64,000 nt of DNA from Variovorax sp. ZS18.2.2 (GTDB lineage Bacteria > Pseudomonadota > Gammaproteobacteria > Burkholderiales > Burkholderiaceae_C), in NCBI RefSeq assembly GCF_024701975.1, contig NZ_JANLNM010000004.1:372001-436000 (forward strand), given 5' to 3'. Both the position numbers and the translations under genes were made by a program. The notes beneath the pieces are model-generated. The model was not told the origin of the DNA. It ran no database searches and saw only the letters and a list, made by a program, of their open reading frames with translations. The number at the start of each line of letters is the position of its first letter. The stretch's first letter is position 1. Shown piece by piece: positions 25,618-34,434 of the stretch.

Positions 25618-26682
25618 ATGAAAGTACTGCACGTTGCCGAGACGCTCAAGGGCGGGCTGGAGACGTACCTGCGCATCGTCGCGCGCCACCAGACCACTTC
25701 GCCTGACATCAGCCAAGTGAAGTTCGTGCTGCCGGGGCAGGTCGACTGGCTGGGCGCGGAGAACACGCACGTCGTGCCGACGGCGCGCAAGGCCTCGGCG
25801 CTGCTCGGGTATGCGAAGAGCGTGCGCAAGATCATCGAGGCGGAGCGCCCGGCGATTCTTCACCTGCACAGCTCGATCGCCGGCGGCGTCGTGCGCGCCA
25901 TGGCGCTCGCCGGGCAGGTTCCGCGCGGCGTGAAGATCGTCTACTGCTCGCACGGATGGGCCTTCGACCAGACCGGCCCCGCGTACAAGAACGTGGCCTA
26001 CCGCTGGATCGAGCGGCTGCTCTCCTGGCGCAGCGACGCGATCATCTGCATCAGCAAGCACGAGATCCGGATTGCCGAGAAGTTCGGCATCCTGCGCTGC
26101 CAGTGCATTCCGAACGGCATCGACCGCATGGAGCCGGTGCAGCAGGGCATGCCGACGAGCGCCGCCGAGCCGCGCAAGGTGCTCTTCGTCGGCCGGCTCG
26201 ACAAACAGAAAGGCATCGACGCCTTGCTCGATGCGTACGCGAGGGTGCGGCCGAACTTCAAGCTCATCGTGGTCGGCGACTCCGTGCGCAAGGACCTGCA
26301 GCTCGCGCAGCCCGAGCACGTCGAGTTCAAGGGCTGGCTCGAGAAAGACGCGCTCGACGCGGTCTACCGCGCGTGCGATGCCACCATCGTCCCGTCGCGG
26401 TGGGAAGGCTTCGGCCTCGTCGCGGTGGAAGCGATGGCGCGCAGCAAACCCGTGTTCGCCTCGGCCGTCGGCGGCCTCGTCGACATCGTGGAGCACGGCA
26501 AGAGCGGCCGGCTCTTTCCCCTCGAACAGATGGACCAGACCCTGCGCGACATCGACGGCCTCTCCGATGCGGCCCTGCGGCAGATGGGGCAGGCCGGGCG
26601 GCAGATCTTCGAGGAGAAGTTCACCTCGCAGCGCATGAACACCGCCATCGTCAACCTGTACAAGGAGTCGGTTCTCCGATGA
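25618..26682 (+). CDS. Glycosyltransferase family 4 (GT-B), 354 aa
   Basis: The N-terminal acceptor domain begins MKVLHVAETLKGGLETYLRI, with HLHSSIAGG. The donor domain shows CIPNGID, VLFVGRLDKQKGIDALL and the nucleotide-sugar motif PSRWEGFGLVAVEAMA (E-x7-E type). It should add one sugar to the lipid-linked repeat unit on the cytoplasmic face. It starts 12 bp after the pyruvyltransferase stop and overlaps the next gene by ATGA. The sugar cannot be told from sequence. Confidence 0.92.
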   Translation: MKVLHVAETLKGGLETYLRIVARHQTTSPDISQVKFVLPGQVDWLGAENTHVVPTARKASALLGYAKSVRKIIEAERPAILHLHSSIAGGVVRAMALAGQVPRGVKIVYCSHGWAFDQTGPAYKNVAYRWIERLLSWRSDAIICISKHEIRIAEKFGILRCQCIPNGIDRMEPVQQGMPTSAAEPRKVLFVGRLDKQKGIDALLDAYARVRPNFKLIVVGDSVRKDLQLAQPEHVEFKGWLEKDALDAVYRACDATIVPSRWEGFGLVAVEAMARSKPVFASAVGGLVDIVEHGKSGRLFPLEQMDQTLRDIDGLSDAALRQMGQAGRQIFEEKFTSQRMNTAIVNLYKESVLR

Positions 26683-27944
26683 AGAGCTTTTCCTGCCGCG
26701 CCGTGCGCTTCCTGCAGGTCCTTGCGTTGCTGGGCGTGTGGATGTTCGCGGGCAATCCCGCGCAAGCCCGGGGCGTGAGCGGCATCGACACGGATTACCC
26801 GGTGGCGCTGAGCGTGCAGATCGACCCCGCCACCATCACCGACGCCGACCTCAACGAAATCCGCGCGGCCGGTTTCGAGTTCGTGCGCTTCGGCGTGCGC
26901 CCGCCGCTCAAGAGCGTGAACCCCAGCCTCATCGACTACCCGCGCCTCATCAAGCGCGTGCGCAACGCGAAGCTCGACGCGATCGTGACGCTGTTCGGCG
27001 GCAATGCGATCTGGGGCTCGAAGCCTGAAGACCTGCGCGCCGGCGCCCGCAAGGAAAGCCTGTTCTCCGATTTCGCGGTCGGCTTCATGAAGGCGCACAC
27101 CGACGACGTGGCCGTGTGGGAAGTCTGGAACGAGCCCGACCACAAGACCTTCTTGAACCCCGGGCTGCTGTCGGACTTCGAGGCCGCATCGTCGGAGCTG
27201 TGCGCCAACATGGCCCGGCAGAAAGTGCAGCCGAACATCGTCGTTGGCTTCGGTTTCGCGAACCTGCCCTTCGTGGGCGGCAAGGTGCCGGCGCAACTGG
27301 AAAACGCCTTCGTCGCGGCCGCGAAGTCCGATTGCCTGACCGACATTTCCATCCACCCGTACCGTCCGGTGCCCGAGACCGCCTTCGCCGACTACGGGAA
27401 GCTGCGCGCGCAACTCGACCAGCGGCAACTGCAGAAGACCGGCATCGCCATCTCCGAATGGGGCTATGCCTCGTACCTGCCGGTGCGCAGCCAGAGCATG
27501 CAGGCTTCGCTGGTCTTTCGCGAGTACCTCATCAACGCCGCAGCCGACATCAAGCTGCTGAACCTCTATGCATGGCGCGACCGTGGCCGCTCGTCGTTCT
27601 CGAAGGAGGACAACTTCGGGATCATGTCGAACGCGGGCGAGAAGAAGGAGGCGTTCTCCGCGCTCACCGAATTCCTGAAGATCGCCAGGCACTCGAAGAA
27701 GATTTCGTACGACGACGCGAAGGGTGTGAACCAGCTGGTCCTGAAGCGCGACGACGCGCTGCTGCATGTGCTGTGGACACCCGGCTCAGACAAGGACGTG
27801 ACAGTCCCCGTCGCCGAAGGCAAGAAGTGCACGCGCGTCGACTTTTTCCCGCAGGTGCGCCGCGGCAGTTGCGGGCCCCGCGCGGACGGCGGGTTCTCCG
27901 CAAAGGCCTCGGCCTATCCCGTGCTGCTGTCCATCTCGGACTAG
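26679..27944 (+). CDS. Exported glycoside-hydrolase-like protein (TIM-barrel, clan A type), 421 aa
   Basis: A signal peptide (to about residue 30, NPAQARG) is followed by a TIM-barrel-like domain. The probable acid/base Glu lies in VWEVWNEPDH after the fourth strand, and the probable nucleophile Glu in AISEWGYA after the seventh. Both are placed as in GH39/GH5-like retaining hydrolases. A beta-rich C-terminal extension follows. Within an exopolysaccharide operon it is likely a periplasmic trimming or release enzyme acting on the polymer. The GH family assignment is tentative. Confidence 0.8.
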   Translation: MKSFSCRAVRFLQVLALLGVWMFAGNPAQARGVSGIDTDYPVALSVQIDPATITDADLNEIRAAGFEFVRFGVRPPLKSVNPSLIDYPRLIKRVRNAKLDAIVTLFGGNAIWGSKPEDLRAGARKESLFSDFAVGFMKAHTDDVAVWEVWNEPDHKTFLNPGLLSDFEAASSELCANMARQKVQPNIVVGFGFANLPFVGGKVPAQLENAFVAAAKSDCLTDISIHPYRPVPETAFADYGKLRAQLDQRQLQKTGIAISEWGYASYLPVRSQSMQASLVFREYLINAAADIKLLNLYAWRDRGRSSFSKEDNFGIMSNAGEKKEAFSALTEFLKIARHSKKISYDDAKGVNQLVLKRDDALLHVLWTPGSDKDVTVPVAEGKKCTRVDFFPQVRRGSCGPRADGGFSAKASAYPVLLSISD

Positions 27945-27949
27945 ATGCG

Positions 27950-29194
27950 ATGGCGCTCATTGCCCGCCTTTCGGGACTCCGTAAACGTCTCGGCGGCCCT
28001 GTCTTCGCCATTGCGGACCAGTGCATCTACAGCGCGAGCCAGCTGCTGCTGAGCTTTGCGCTCGCGCGCGTGCTGTCGCCTTCGGATTTCGGCATCGCCT
28101 CCGCGTTCCTGGCGGTCGTGAGCTTCCAGTACATCCTGCACACGGCGATGGTGCACGAGCCCTTGCTGATCCGGCGCTTCTACGTGAGCCGGTCGGCGGC
28201 GTGGACGAGCTGGGGGCTGGTGGCGCTCTTCTCGCTCGTGGGTTACTTGAGCTGGCAGCTCATCGTGTTTCCCGGGCAACTGCGCTGGGTGGGCGTGGCG
28301 CTCATCGTCGGCTACGAGATCTTCTGGCTCTCGCGCAGTCTGCTGCTTACCGGGCGTCGCTACGCGATGCTGTGCATCACCGGCGTGCTGATCAGCGTGG
28401 GGTATGTCGCGGTGCTCGGCGTGGAGAAGCCCGCGACATGGGCCGAGGCGCTGCTGCTGGTCTCGGTGCTCCAGCTCCCGTTCCTGGTCCTTGTTCTGCT
28501 GAACCTGCGCAACGTCATGCCCGCGTTGCCTGCACCGCCTGTTGCGAAAGATGCGCAAGGGCTCACCGTGAAGGAATCGATGGCCTACGGCTGGAAGGCC
28601 AGCCTTTCGCAGTTCATGAGCTGGATCATGACGGGCGGCGCCATCCTGCTGCTGGGTTCGTCGGCCGATTCGGAGCAGGGTGGCCTGCTCAAGATCTACA
28701 TCACCTTCCTGTTGCCGATGCAGTACGTGCTCGCGGCGCTGGGCTACTACCTGCTGCCGCAACTGGCGGCCCGCTGGCATGCCGAAGACCGCAGGAGCGT
28801 GCACCGGCTCTTCGTGATGTTCGTGGTGGTCGGGTTCCTGATCGCCGAAGTTGCCGGCGTGGTGCTGGGCCTGCTCGGGCCGCACCTCGTGGTGCTGGCC
28901 TTCGGCGAGAACTACCGGCACATGGATTTCTCGCCCTTCTATTACGCGCCCGCCATCTTCGGTCTCACCATGTGCCTGCGCACGGGCTTCCGTGCTGCCG
29001 CGCGGCCGGGCGCGCTGTTGTTCTGCTCGGTCGTGGGGGCGGTGGTGTTCGGCATCTCGATGCTCGCGGCCAAGCCACCGGTCTCGTACATCCAGACCAT
29101 CCACGCGATGACCCTGGGCTTTGCCTGCATGGCCGCGCTGATGATCGGCTGGCTGTTCGTGTTCATGCGAACGCCGAGGAAACAAGGCGCCTGA
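27950..29194 (+). CDS. Wzx-type polysaccharide flippase (MATE/MOP superfamily), 414 aa
   Basis: About 12 predicted helices span the protein. The N-terminus FAIADQCIYSASQLLLSFALARVLSPSDFGIASAFLAV is the typical start of oligosaccharide flippases. It should turn the lipid-linked repeat unit to the periplasmic side. ATG 27950 begins 5 bp after the hydrolase stop; the earlier ATG at 27945 is in another frame. Confidence 0.88.
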   Translation: MALIARLSGLRKRLGGPVFAIADQCIYSASQLLLSFALARVLSPSDFGIASAFLAVVSFQYILHTAMVHEPLLIRRFYVSRSAAWTSWGLVALFSLVGYLSWQLIVFPGQLRWVGVALIVGYEIFWLSRSLLLTGRRYAMLCITGVLISVGYVAVLGVEKPATWAEALLLVSVLQLPFLVLVLLNLRNVMPALPAPPVAKDAQGLTVKESMAYGWKASLSQFMSWIMTGGAILLLGSSADSEQGGLLKIYITFLLPMQYVLAALGYYLLPQLAARWHAEDRRSVHRLFVMFVVVGFLIAEVAGVVLGLLGPHLVVLAFGENYRHMDFSPFYYAPAIFGLTMCLRTGFRAAARPGALLFCSVVGAVVFGISMLAAKPPVSYIQTIHAMTLGFACMAALMIGWLFVFMRTPRKQGA

Positions 29195-29215
29195 GAGGCC
29201 GAGAGGCAATCCGCC

Positions 29216-29854
29216 ATGAACATCAACCCTCTGCTCCGCGACGTCCGCATGGACGAGCGCCTGCGCTTCCTGCGGGATGGCGTGGTGTGCCTGCGCCAGA
29301 TCATCTCGCCGGAGTGGGTGCGGCGCGCGCAGGACGGCGTCGAGCACGAGCAGGTGATGTTCGAGTCGGGTGCCGGCGAGGTCGCACGACAACTGACCGT
29401 GACGAGGCGGCTGCGCTGGATCTACGACCAGCTGTTCGACAGCGACTCCATGGCGGGTACTCCCTGGCACCAGGACACCTCGTACGGCCTCGCCGACAGC
29501 CACCGCATCGTGCGCGTGTGGATGCCGGTGGACCACGTGCCGCGCGAAACCGGCATCGAGGTGGTGCGCGGCTCGCACCTCTGGAAGGTGGAGCGCGGCT
29601 GGGCCGGCCGCATCGAGGTGCGCGACATCGAGGCCAACCGCCGCGCCTTCGACATCGTGGGCTACGAGGTCGACGCGGGCGACGTGGTGGCCTTCAACTA
29701 CCGGTCGCTGCACCATGCGGGCGCGAGCGGCGTGAACTTCAACGAGAAGCGAAGGGCGTTCGCGATCCTCTATGCGGACGACGCGCTCGCGCTGAGGCAC
29801 CGGCCGCCGCTCATGCCCCCGGCCGCCAGAGACCACGGACCTCGCCTGGCATGA
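29216..29854 (+). CDS. Phytanoyl-CoA dioxygenase family protein, 212 aa
   Basis: This is an iron/2-oxoglutarate-dependent oxygenase by motif: WHQDTS (His-x-Asp) with a later His in LHHAGASG and an Arg in KRRAFAILY. It is shorter than the usual 250-290 residues, but the core motifs are present. It follows the flippase gene by 21 bp, so it may hydroxylate a sugar, lipid or small molecule connected with the polymer, or simply be co-located. Confidence 0.8.
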   Translation: MNINPLLRDVRMDERLRFLRDGVVCLRQIISPEWVRRAQDGVEHEQVMFESGAGEVARQLTVTRRLRWIYDQLFDSDSMAGTPWHQDTSYGLADSHRIVRVWMPVDHVPRETGIEVVRGSHLWKVERGWAGRIEVRDIEANRRAFDIVGYEVDAGDVVAFNYRSLHHAGASGVNFNEKRRAFAILYADDALALRHRPPLMPPAARDHGPRLA

Positions 29855-29896
29855 GGGGCGGACTATCCTCGCCACACCGCTGACACAGGAGACCTC

Positions 29897-30289
29897 ATGA
29901 AACCCCAACCGATCGATTACGCAGACGCCTCCGCCGAAGTGAAGGCCGTGTTCGACGACATCAAGACCTCGCGCAACGTGCCCGACGTCAACAACTTCTG
30001 GAAGTACCTGGCCAACGACCCCGCGGCGCTCAAGCGCACCTGGTCGAGCCTGAAGGAGGTGATGGCGCCCGGCGCGCTCGACCCCGTGGTCAAGGAAATG
30101 ATCTATCTCGCGGTGAGCGTCAGCAACGGCTGCGGCTACTGCATCGCAAGCCACCACGCGGGCGCGGAGAAGGCTGGCATGACGCCCGAGATGTTCGGCG
30201 AGCTCATGGGCGTGGTCGGGATGGCGAACGAGACGAACCGGCTGGTCAACGGGTATCGCGTGCCTGTCGATCCTGCGTTCGACAAGTAA
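29897..30289 (+). CDS. Carboxymuconolactone decarboxylase / AhpD-like protein, 130 aa
   Basis: The small all-helical domain has the redox motif CGYCIASH preceded by KEMIYLAVSVSNG, characteristic of AhpD-like peroxidase-linked proteins. It is 42 bp from the dioxygenase gene and is the last gene before a large palindromic element. It likely acts in peroxide or thiol chemistry; the partner is not visible. Confidence 0.85.
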   Translation: MKPQPIDYADASAEVKAVFDDIKTSRNVPDVNNFWKYLANDPAALKRTWSSLKEVMAPGALDPVVKEMIYLAVSVSNGCGYCIASHHAGAEKAGMTPEMFGELMGVVGMANETNRLVNGYRVPVDPAFDK

Positions 30290-30309
30290 GTTCTCTGCGT
30301 TCGGGGCGG

Positions 30310-30401
30310 CACTCGCGCCGGCGGTGGGCTCTGTTTCGCGAATGTCCCCCGCTTCGCTCCTCCTTGATTTCGCGAAACAGAACCCACCATCAGCGCGAGT
30401 G
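30310..30401. repeat. Imperfect 33-bp-arm palindromic element
   Basis: The left arm (30310-30342) and right arm (30369-30401) match as reverse complements at 29 of 33 positions around a 26-bp loop. The inner ends carry TTTCGCGAA-type sequence. Transcribed, it gives a very stable hairpin just after the AhpD-like gene and could stop transcription, though no T-tract follows. Confidence 0.75.
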
Positions 30402-30511
30402 TTTTCAGAGCGGTCGTTGATCGGCCGCGCACCAGCAGCGTGCCCAAGTGCGCAGGGCGTCGGGTGCTCCCCGCAGCGAAATAAAGGAGGAGCGAAGCGG
30501 GGGACATTCGC
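30338..30511. repeat. Perfect 28-bp inverted repeat pair
   Basis: Bases 30338-30365 are the exact reverse complement of 30484-30511; both contain the core GGAGCGAAGCGGGGGACATT in one orientation. The left copy lies in the loop of the 30310-30401 hairpin, so two alternative foldings exist. No open frame or transposase lies between. This looks like an intergenic palindromic repeat family rather than an insertion sequence. Confidence 0.75.
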
Positions 30512-30557
30512 GGAGGGGAGTACCCGGCGGCCTGTGCACCCGCCCTGAACAACGGCC

Positions 30558-33500
30558 TCAGCCGATGGTCATCAAGCTCGCATTGCCCCCGGCAGCGGCG
30601 GTATTGACGCTCAAAGCACGTTCGACCACAAGGCTTTCAAGCGGAATGCCCGTATCCCCAGGAGCGAACGCGCGCACGCCGACGATCGGCCCCGGCCGCG
30701 ACGCGATGTGATGCACGACGCCCGTCAGGCCCGTCGCATCGCCGTGATGAAGAACAGCGTCGAAGACCACGGTCTCCGAAGTCCAGTCGCTCGCAACGGC
30801 GACCGATTGCTGCACCTCGACTGGCAACGATGCGCGCAGGCTTTGTGCGCCGGCATCCGCAGGCCAGATCGCGGTGCTTCCCACCGATAGAACGGCCGCC
30901 AGTTGCACCAGCCGGTCGGCTTCCGCATCGGCCAGGCACAGCACGGCTTCGCGCGGCTGCAGCGTGTACACGTTGCGCTCGCCCGTCGGACCGGCCAGCG
31001 TGCGCGAACTGCCCGAGCGCGAGAGTTCGCCGAAGCGTTGGCATTGCGTTGCCAACGCACTGCGGTTCGTTTCGTTGGCCCATCGGGCCAAGGCCGAGAG
31101 CGCGGCATGTGTCTGCGACGTGTTGCCCGGGTCCGCATCCGCGATCGCACGCACCAGCACATCGTCCGGCCGCTTCGACAGCATGCGGTACATGTACAGC
31201 GGCCCGCCCGCCTTCGGCCCTGTGCCCGACAGGCCCTCGCCGCCGAACGGCTGCACGCCCACGACCGCGCCGACGATGTTGCGGTTCACATAAACGTTGC
31301 CCGCCTTCGCATGCTCCACGATCTGCGCAATGGTTTCGTCGATGCGCGTGTGCACGCCCAGCGTGAGCCCATAGCCCGTGCCATTGATCTGGCCGACCAG
31401 CGCGCCCAGGTCGCGGCGGCGGTAGCGCACCAGATGCAGCACCGGTCCGAACACCTCACGCTGCAACTCGGCGATGTTGTCGAGCTCGATGAGTGTCGGC
31501 ATCACGTAAGTGCCCTGGCGCGTGTCGTGCGCGTACTCGCGGCCTTGCCGGTAGACGCGGCGGCCGCGGCTGCGCATGGTGGCGATGTGGCGCTCGATGT
31601 TGTCGCGGGCCTCGGCGTCGATCACCGGGCCCACGTCCACGGCCAGCCGCGCGGGGTTGCCGAGGCAGCTCTCGGCCATTGCGCCTTTCAGCATCTCGAT
31701 CAGGCGGTCGGCCGCTTCCTCTTGCACGCACAGCACGCGCAACGCCGAGCAGCGCTGGCCGGCGCTGTCGAAGGCCGAGGCCATCACGTCGGTGACGACC
31801 TGTTCGATCAGCGCGGACGAGTCCACGATCATTGCGTTCTGCCCACCGGTCTCGGCGATGAGCGGCACGGGCGCGCCATTCGCGCCGAGCCTTGTCGACA
31901 GCGTCTTCTGCAGGATGCGCGCGACCTCGGTCGAGCCGGTGAACATCACGCCTTGCACGCGCGCATCCGCGACCAGCGCGGCGCCCACGGTCTCGCCGCG
32001 GCCCGGCAGCAGTTGAACGGCCGCGTGCGGAACACCCGCCTGCCACAGCACGCGGATCGCCTCGGTGGCGACCAACGGCGTCTGCTCCGCGGGCTTGGCC
32101 AGCACCGGGTTGCCGGCCGCGAGCGCGGCGGCCACCTGGCCGGTGAAGATCGCGAGCGGAAAATTCCATGGGCTGATGCACACCATCGGCCCGAGCGCGC
32201 GGTGCGTGTCGTTGGAGAAATCGGTGCGTGCCTGCGCCGCGTAGTAGCGCAGGAAGTCCACCGCCTCGCGCACTTCGGCGATGGCGTTGGCATAGGTCTT
32301 TCCGGCCTCGCGTGCGAGCAGGCCGAGCAGGCGGGGTTGCTGGGCTTCAAGCAGGTCGGCTGCGCGGTCGAGCAGGGCGGCGCGTTCTGCGGGCGACGTT
32401 GCTGCCCATGTCGTTGCGATGCCTTTGGCTTGTGTCACGGCCGATTCGACATCGGCCAGTGTGGCTTCGCGCACCTGCCCGACGACGTCGCGATGATCTG
32501 CGGGGTTCAGCACATCGGCCCATTGTGGGGAGGCTCTGTCACTTGATCCGCCTTCGGCGAGCAGCGGTTCTGCACGCCATGGGTGGGTGGCCGTGGCGCG
32601 GAGCGTTTCACCCAGCATGCGCAGGCTGTCGTCGTTCGCGAGGTCGATGCCTTGCGAGTTGATGCGCTGCTTGCCGTAGAGCGCGGCGGGCAATGCAATG
32701 GCCGGGTGCGGCAAACCGATGGCGCCTTCAGTCAAGGCCATGCGTTCCACCGTCGCGACCGGGTCTTCCACCAGCGCTTCGAGCGGAATCGTCGGGTCCG
32801 CGATGCGGTTGACGAACGAAGTGTTGGCGCCGTTCTCCAGCAGCCGCCGCACGAGGTATGCGAGCAGCGTCTCGTGCGTGCCCACGGGCGCGTAGATGCG
32901 GCACGGCCGTCCGAGCGGCCCGACCACCTGCTCGTACAGCGGTTCGCCCATGCCATGCAGGCACTGGAATTCGTACTGCCCCGGCTGGTAGCGCGACGGA
33001 TCCGCCATCGTGTAGATCGCGGCGAGCGTGTGCGCGTTGTGCGTGGCGAACTGCGGGTAGATCGCCTCGGGTGCGTCGAGCAGCTTGCGTGCGCAGGCGA
33101 GGTACGACACGTCGGTATAGGCCTTGCGCGTGTAGACCGGGTAGCCCTCGAGCCCTTCGATCTGCGCGCGCTTGATCTCGCTGTCCCAGTACGCGCCTTT
33201 CACGAGGCGCACCATCAACCGATGCCGGCTGCGGCGCGCAAGGTCGATCACGAAATCGATCACGAAGGGGCAGCGCTTCTGGTACCCCTGGATCACGAAG
33301 CCGATGCCGTTCCAGCCCGCGAGCGCCGGCTCGAAGCACAGGCGCTCCAGCAGGTCGAGCGAGAGTTCGAGGCGGTCGGCTTCCTCGGCGTCGATGTTGA
33401 TGCCGATATCGTATTGCTGCGCGAGCAGTGTGAGCGCGCGCAGCACGGGGTACAGCTCGTCCATCACACGCGCGTGTTGCGCGCGGCTGTAGCGCGGGTG

Positions 33501-34304
33501 CAGTGCCGAGAGCTTGATGGAGATGCCCGGGCCGGCATACACGCCGCGGTGGTTCGAGGCCTTGCCGATCGCATGGATCGCGTCTTCGTACGCGATGCGG
33601 TAGCGCTTGGCATCCTCCGTGGTGAGCGCCGCTTCGCCGAGCATGTCGTACGAATAGCGAAAGCCCTCGGCCTCCAGCTCGCGCGCGTTGTCCAGCGCCT
33701 GTGCGATGGTTTCGCCGGTGACGAACTGCTCGCCCATCATGCGCATCGCCATGTCCACGCCCTTGCGGATCAGCGGCTCACCGCCCTTGCCGATCAGGCG
33801 CGTGAGGACCGTGGAGAGACCCGTCTCGCTGTGCGTGGCCACGAGTTTTCCGGTGAGCAGCAGGCCCCAGGTCGCGGCGTTAACGAACACCGAGGGGCTG
33901 CGCCCCGCATGCGACTGCCACTGGCCGTGCGCGATCTTGTCGCGGATCAGCGCGTTGCGCGTTTCGGCATCGGGAATGCGCAGCAGCGCTTCGGCCAGGC
34001 ACATCAGCGCGACGCCTTCCTGCGAGGAGAGCGCGTATTCCTGCAGCAGGCCTTGCACGAGGCCGGCGCGGCCAGCGGCGTTCTTGCGGTTTCGCAACTG
34101 CTCGGCGATTCGGTGAGCGAGGGCATGCGCCTCTTCGGCCTGCCCGGCCGGTAGGCGCGCCTGTTCGAGAAGGGGCGGCAATGCCTCGGGTTCGGGGCGT
34201 CGGTAGGCGGCGGTGATCGGTGCACGCAAGGCCGAAGGCGGGGTCAGGCCGTCGGCGAAATCGATGAACGAGGAAGGCAGAGGGTCGGGGTTGTTGGCGC
34301 TCAT
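30558..34304 (-). CDS. putA: Proline dehydrogenase / delta-1-pyrroline-5-carboxylate dehydrogenase (PutA), 1248 aa
   Basis: This bifunctional enzyme oxidises proline to glutamate. The FAD-dependent proline dehydrogenase half (about residues 90-540) shows FRYSYDMLGEAA, INIDAEEADRLELSLDLL, VRLVKGAYWDSEIK and the C-terminal RIYAPVGTHETLLAYLVRRLLENG. The P5C dehydrogenase half (about 600-1110) shows SPWNFPLAIFTGQ, FTGSTEVARI, ETGGQNAMIVDSS, the catalytic Cys in SAGQRCSALR, and QREVFGPVLHLVRY. A C-terminal domain of about 130 residues follows. No N-terminal ribbon-helix-helix domain is visible, so unlike E. coli PutA it probably does not repress its own gene. An XRE-cupin gene is divergent. Confidence 0.96.
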   Translation of the reverse strand: MSANNPDPLPSSFIDFADGLTPPSALRAPITAAYRRPEPEALPPLLEQARLPAGQAEEAHALAHRIAEQLRNRKNAAGRAGLVQGLLQEYALSSQEGVALMCLAEALLRIPDAETRNALIRDKIAHGQWQSHAGRSPSVFVNAATWGLLLTGKLVATHSETGLSTVLTRLIGKGGEPLIRKGVDMAMRMMGEQFVTGETIAQALDNARELEAEGFRYSYDMLGEAALTTEDAKRYRIAYEDAIHAIGKASNHRGVYAGPGISIKLSALHPRYSRAQHARVMDELYPVLRALTLLAQQYDIGINIDAEEADRLELSLDLLERLCFEPALAGWNGIGFVIQGYQKRCPFVIDFVIDLARRSRHRLMVRLVKGAYWDSEIKRAQIEGLEGYPVYTRKAYTDVSYLACARKLLDAPEAIYPQFATHNAHTLAAIYTMADPSRYQPGQYEFQCLHGMGEPLYEQVVGPLGRPCRIYAPVGTHETLLAYLVRRLLENGANTSFVNRIADPTIPLEALVEDPVATVERMALTEGAIGLPHPAIALPAALYGKQRINSQGIDLANDDSLRMLGETLRATATHPWRAEPLLAEGGSSDRASPQWADVLNPADHRDVVGQVREATLADVESAVTQAKGIATTWAATSPAERAALLDRAADLLEAQQPRLLGLLAREAGKTYANAIAEVREAVDFLRYYAAQARTDFSNDTHRALGPMVCISPWNFPLAIFTGQVAAALAAGNPVLAKPAEQTPLVATEAIRVLWQAGVPHAAVQLLPGRGETVGAALVADARVQGVMFTGSTEVARILQKTLSTRLGANGAPVPLIAETGGQNAMIVDSSALIEQVVTDVMASAFDSAGQRCSALRVLCVQEEAADRLIEMLKGAMAESCLGNPARLAVDVGPVIDAEARDNIERHIATMRSRGRRVYRQGREYAHDTRQGTYVMPTLIELDNIAELQREVFGPVLHLVRYRRRDLGALVGQINGTGYGLTLGVHTRIDETIAQIVEHAKAGNVYVNRNIVGAVVGVQPFGGEGLSGTGPKAGGPLYMYRMLSKRPDDVLVRAIADADPGNTSQTHAALSALARWANETNRSALATQCQRFGELSRSGSSRTLAGPTGERNVYTLQPREAVLCLADAEADRLVQLAAVLSVGSTAIWPADAGAQSLRASLPVEVQQSVAVASDWTSETVVFDAVLHHGDATGLTGVVHHIASRPGPIVGVRAFAPGDTGIPLESLVVERALSVNTAAAGGNASLMTIG

Positions 34305-34350
34305 GTCGAATCCGTGCTGGTGAGTTGTTGAATGATCTCAATCTCTTTGA

Positions 34351-34360
34351 CGAATATTCG
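34351..34360. promoter_or_regulatory. CGAATATTCG palindrome in the putA upstream region
   Basis: A perfect 10-bp palindrome followed directly by TTCGAA sits 47 bp upstream of the putA start. It is a candidate operator for putA. The binding protein is not known. Confidence 0.35.
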
Positions 34361-34417
34361 TTCGAAGAATGGCCGCTTCACTGAGTAAATGACGGGTTGA
34401 CGTGGTTTCCCTTTTAA

Positions 34418-34432
34418 TGGATATTTAATCCA
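34418..34432. promoter_or_regulatory. Putative XRE autoregulatory operator
   Basis: TGGAT-ATTTA-ATCCA is a 5-bp inverted repeat ending two bases before the XRE-cupin ATG at 34435. A site overlapping the ribosome-binding region fits self-repression, which is common for this regulator type. Confidence 0.45.
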
Positions 34433-34434
34433 AT

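Noticed and set aside
30290..30557. Insertion sequence or CRISPR-like array suggested by repeated words
   Set aside because: There is no transposase, target duplication or regular spacer pattern; the repeats are inverted, not direct.
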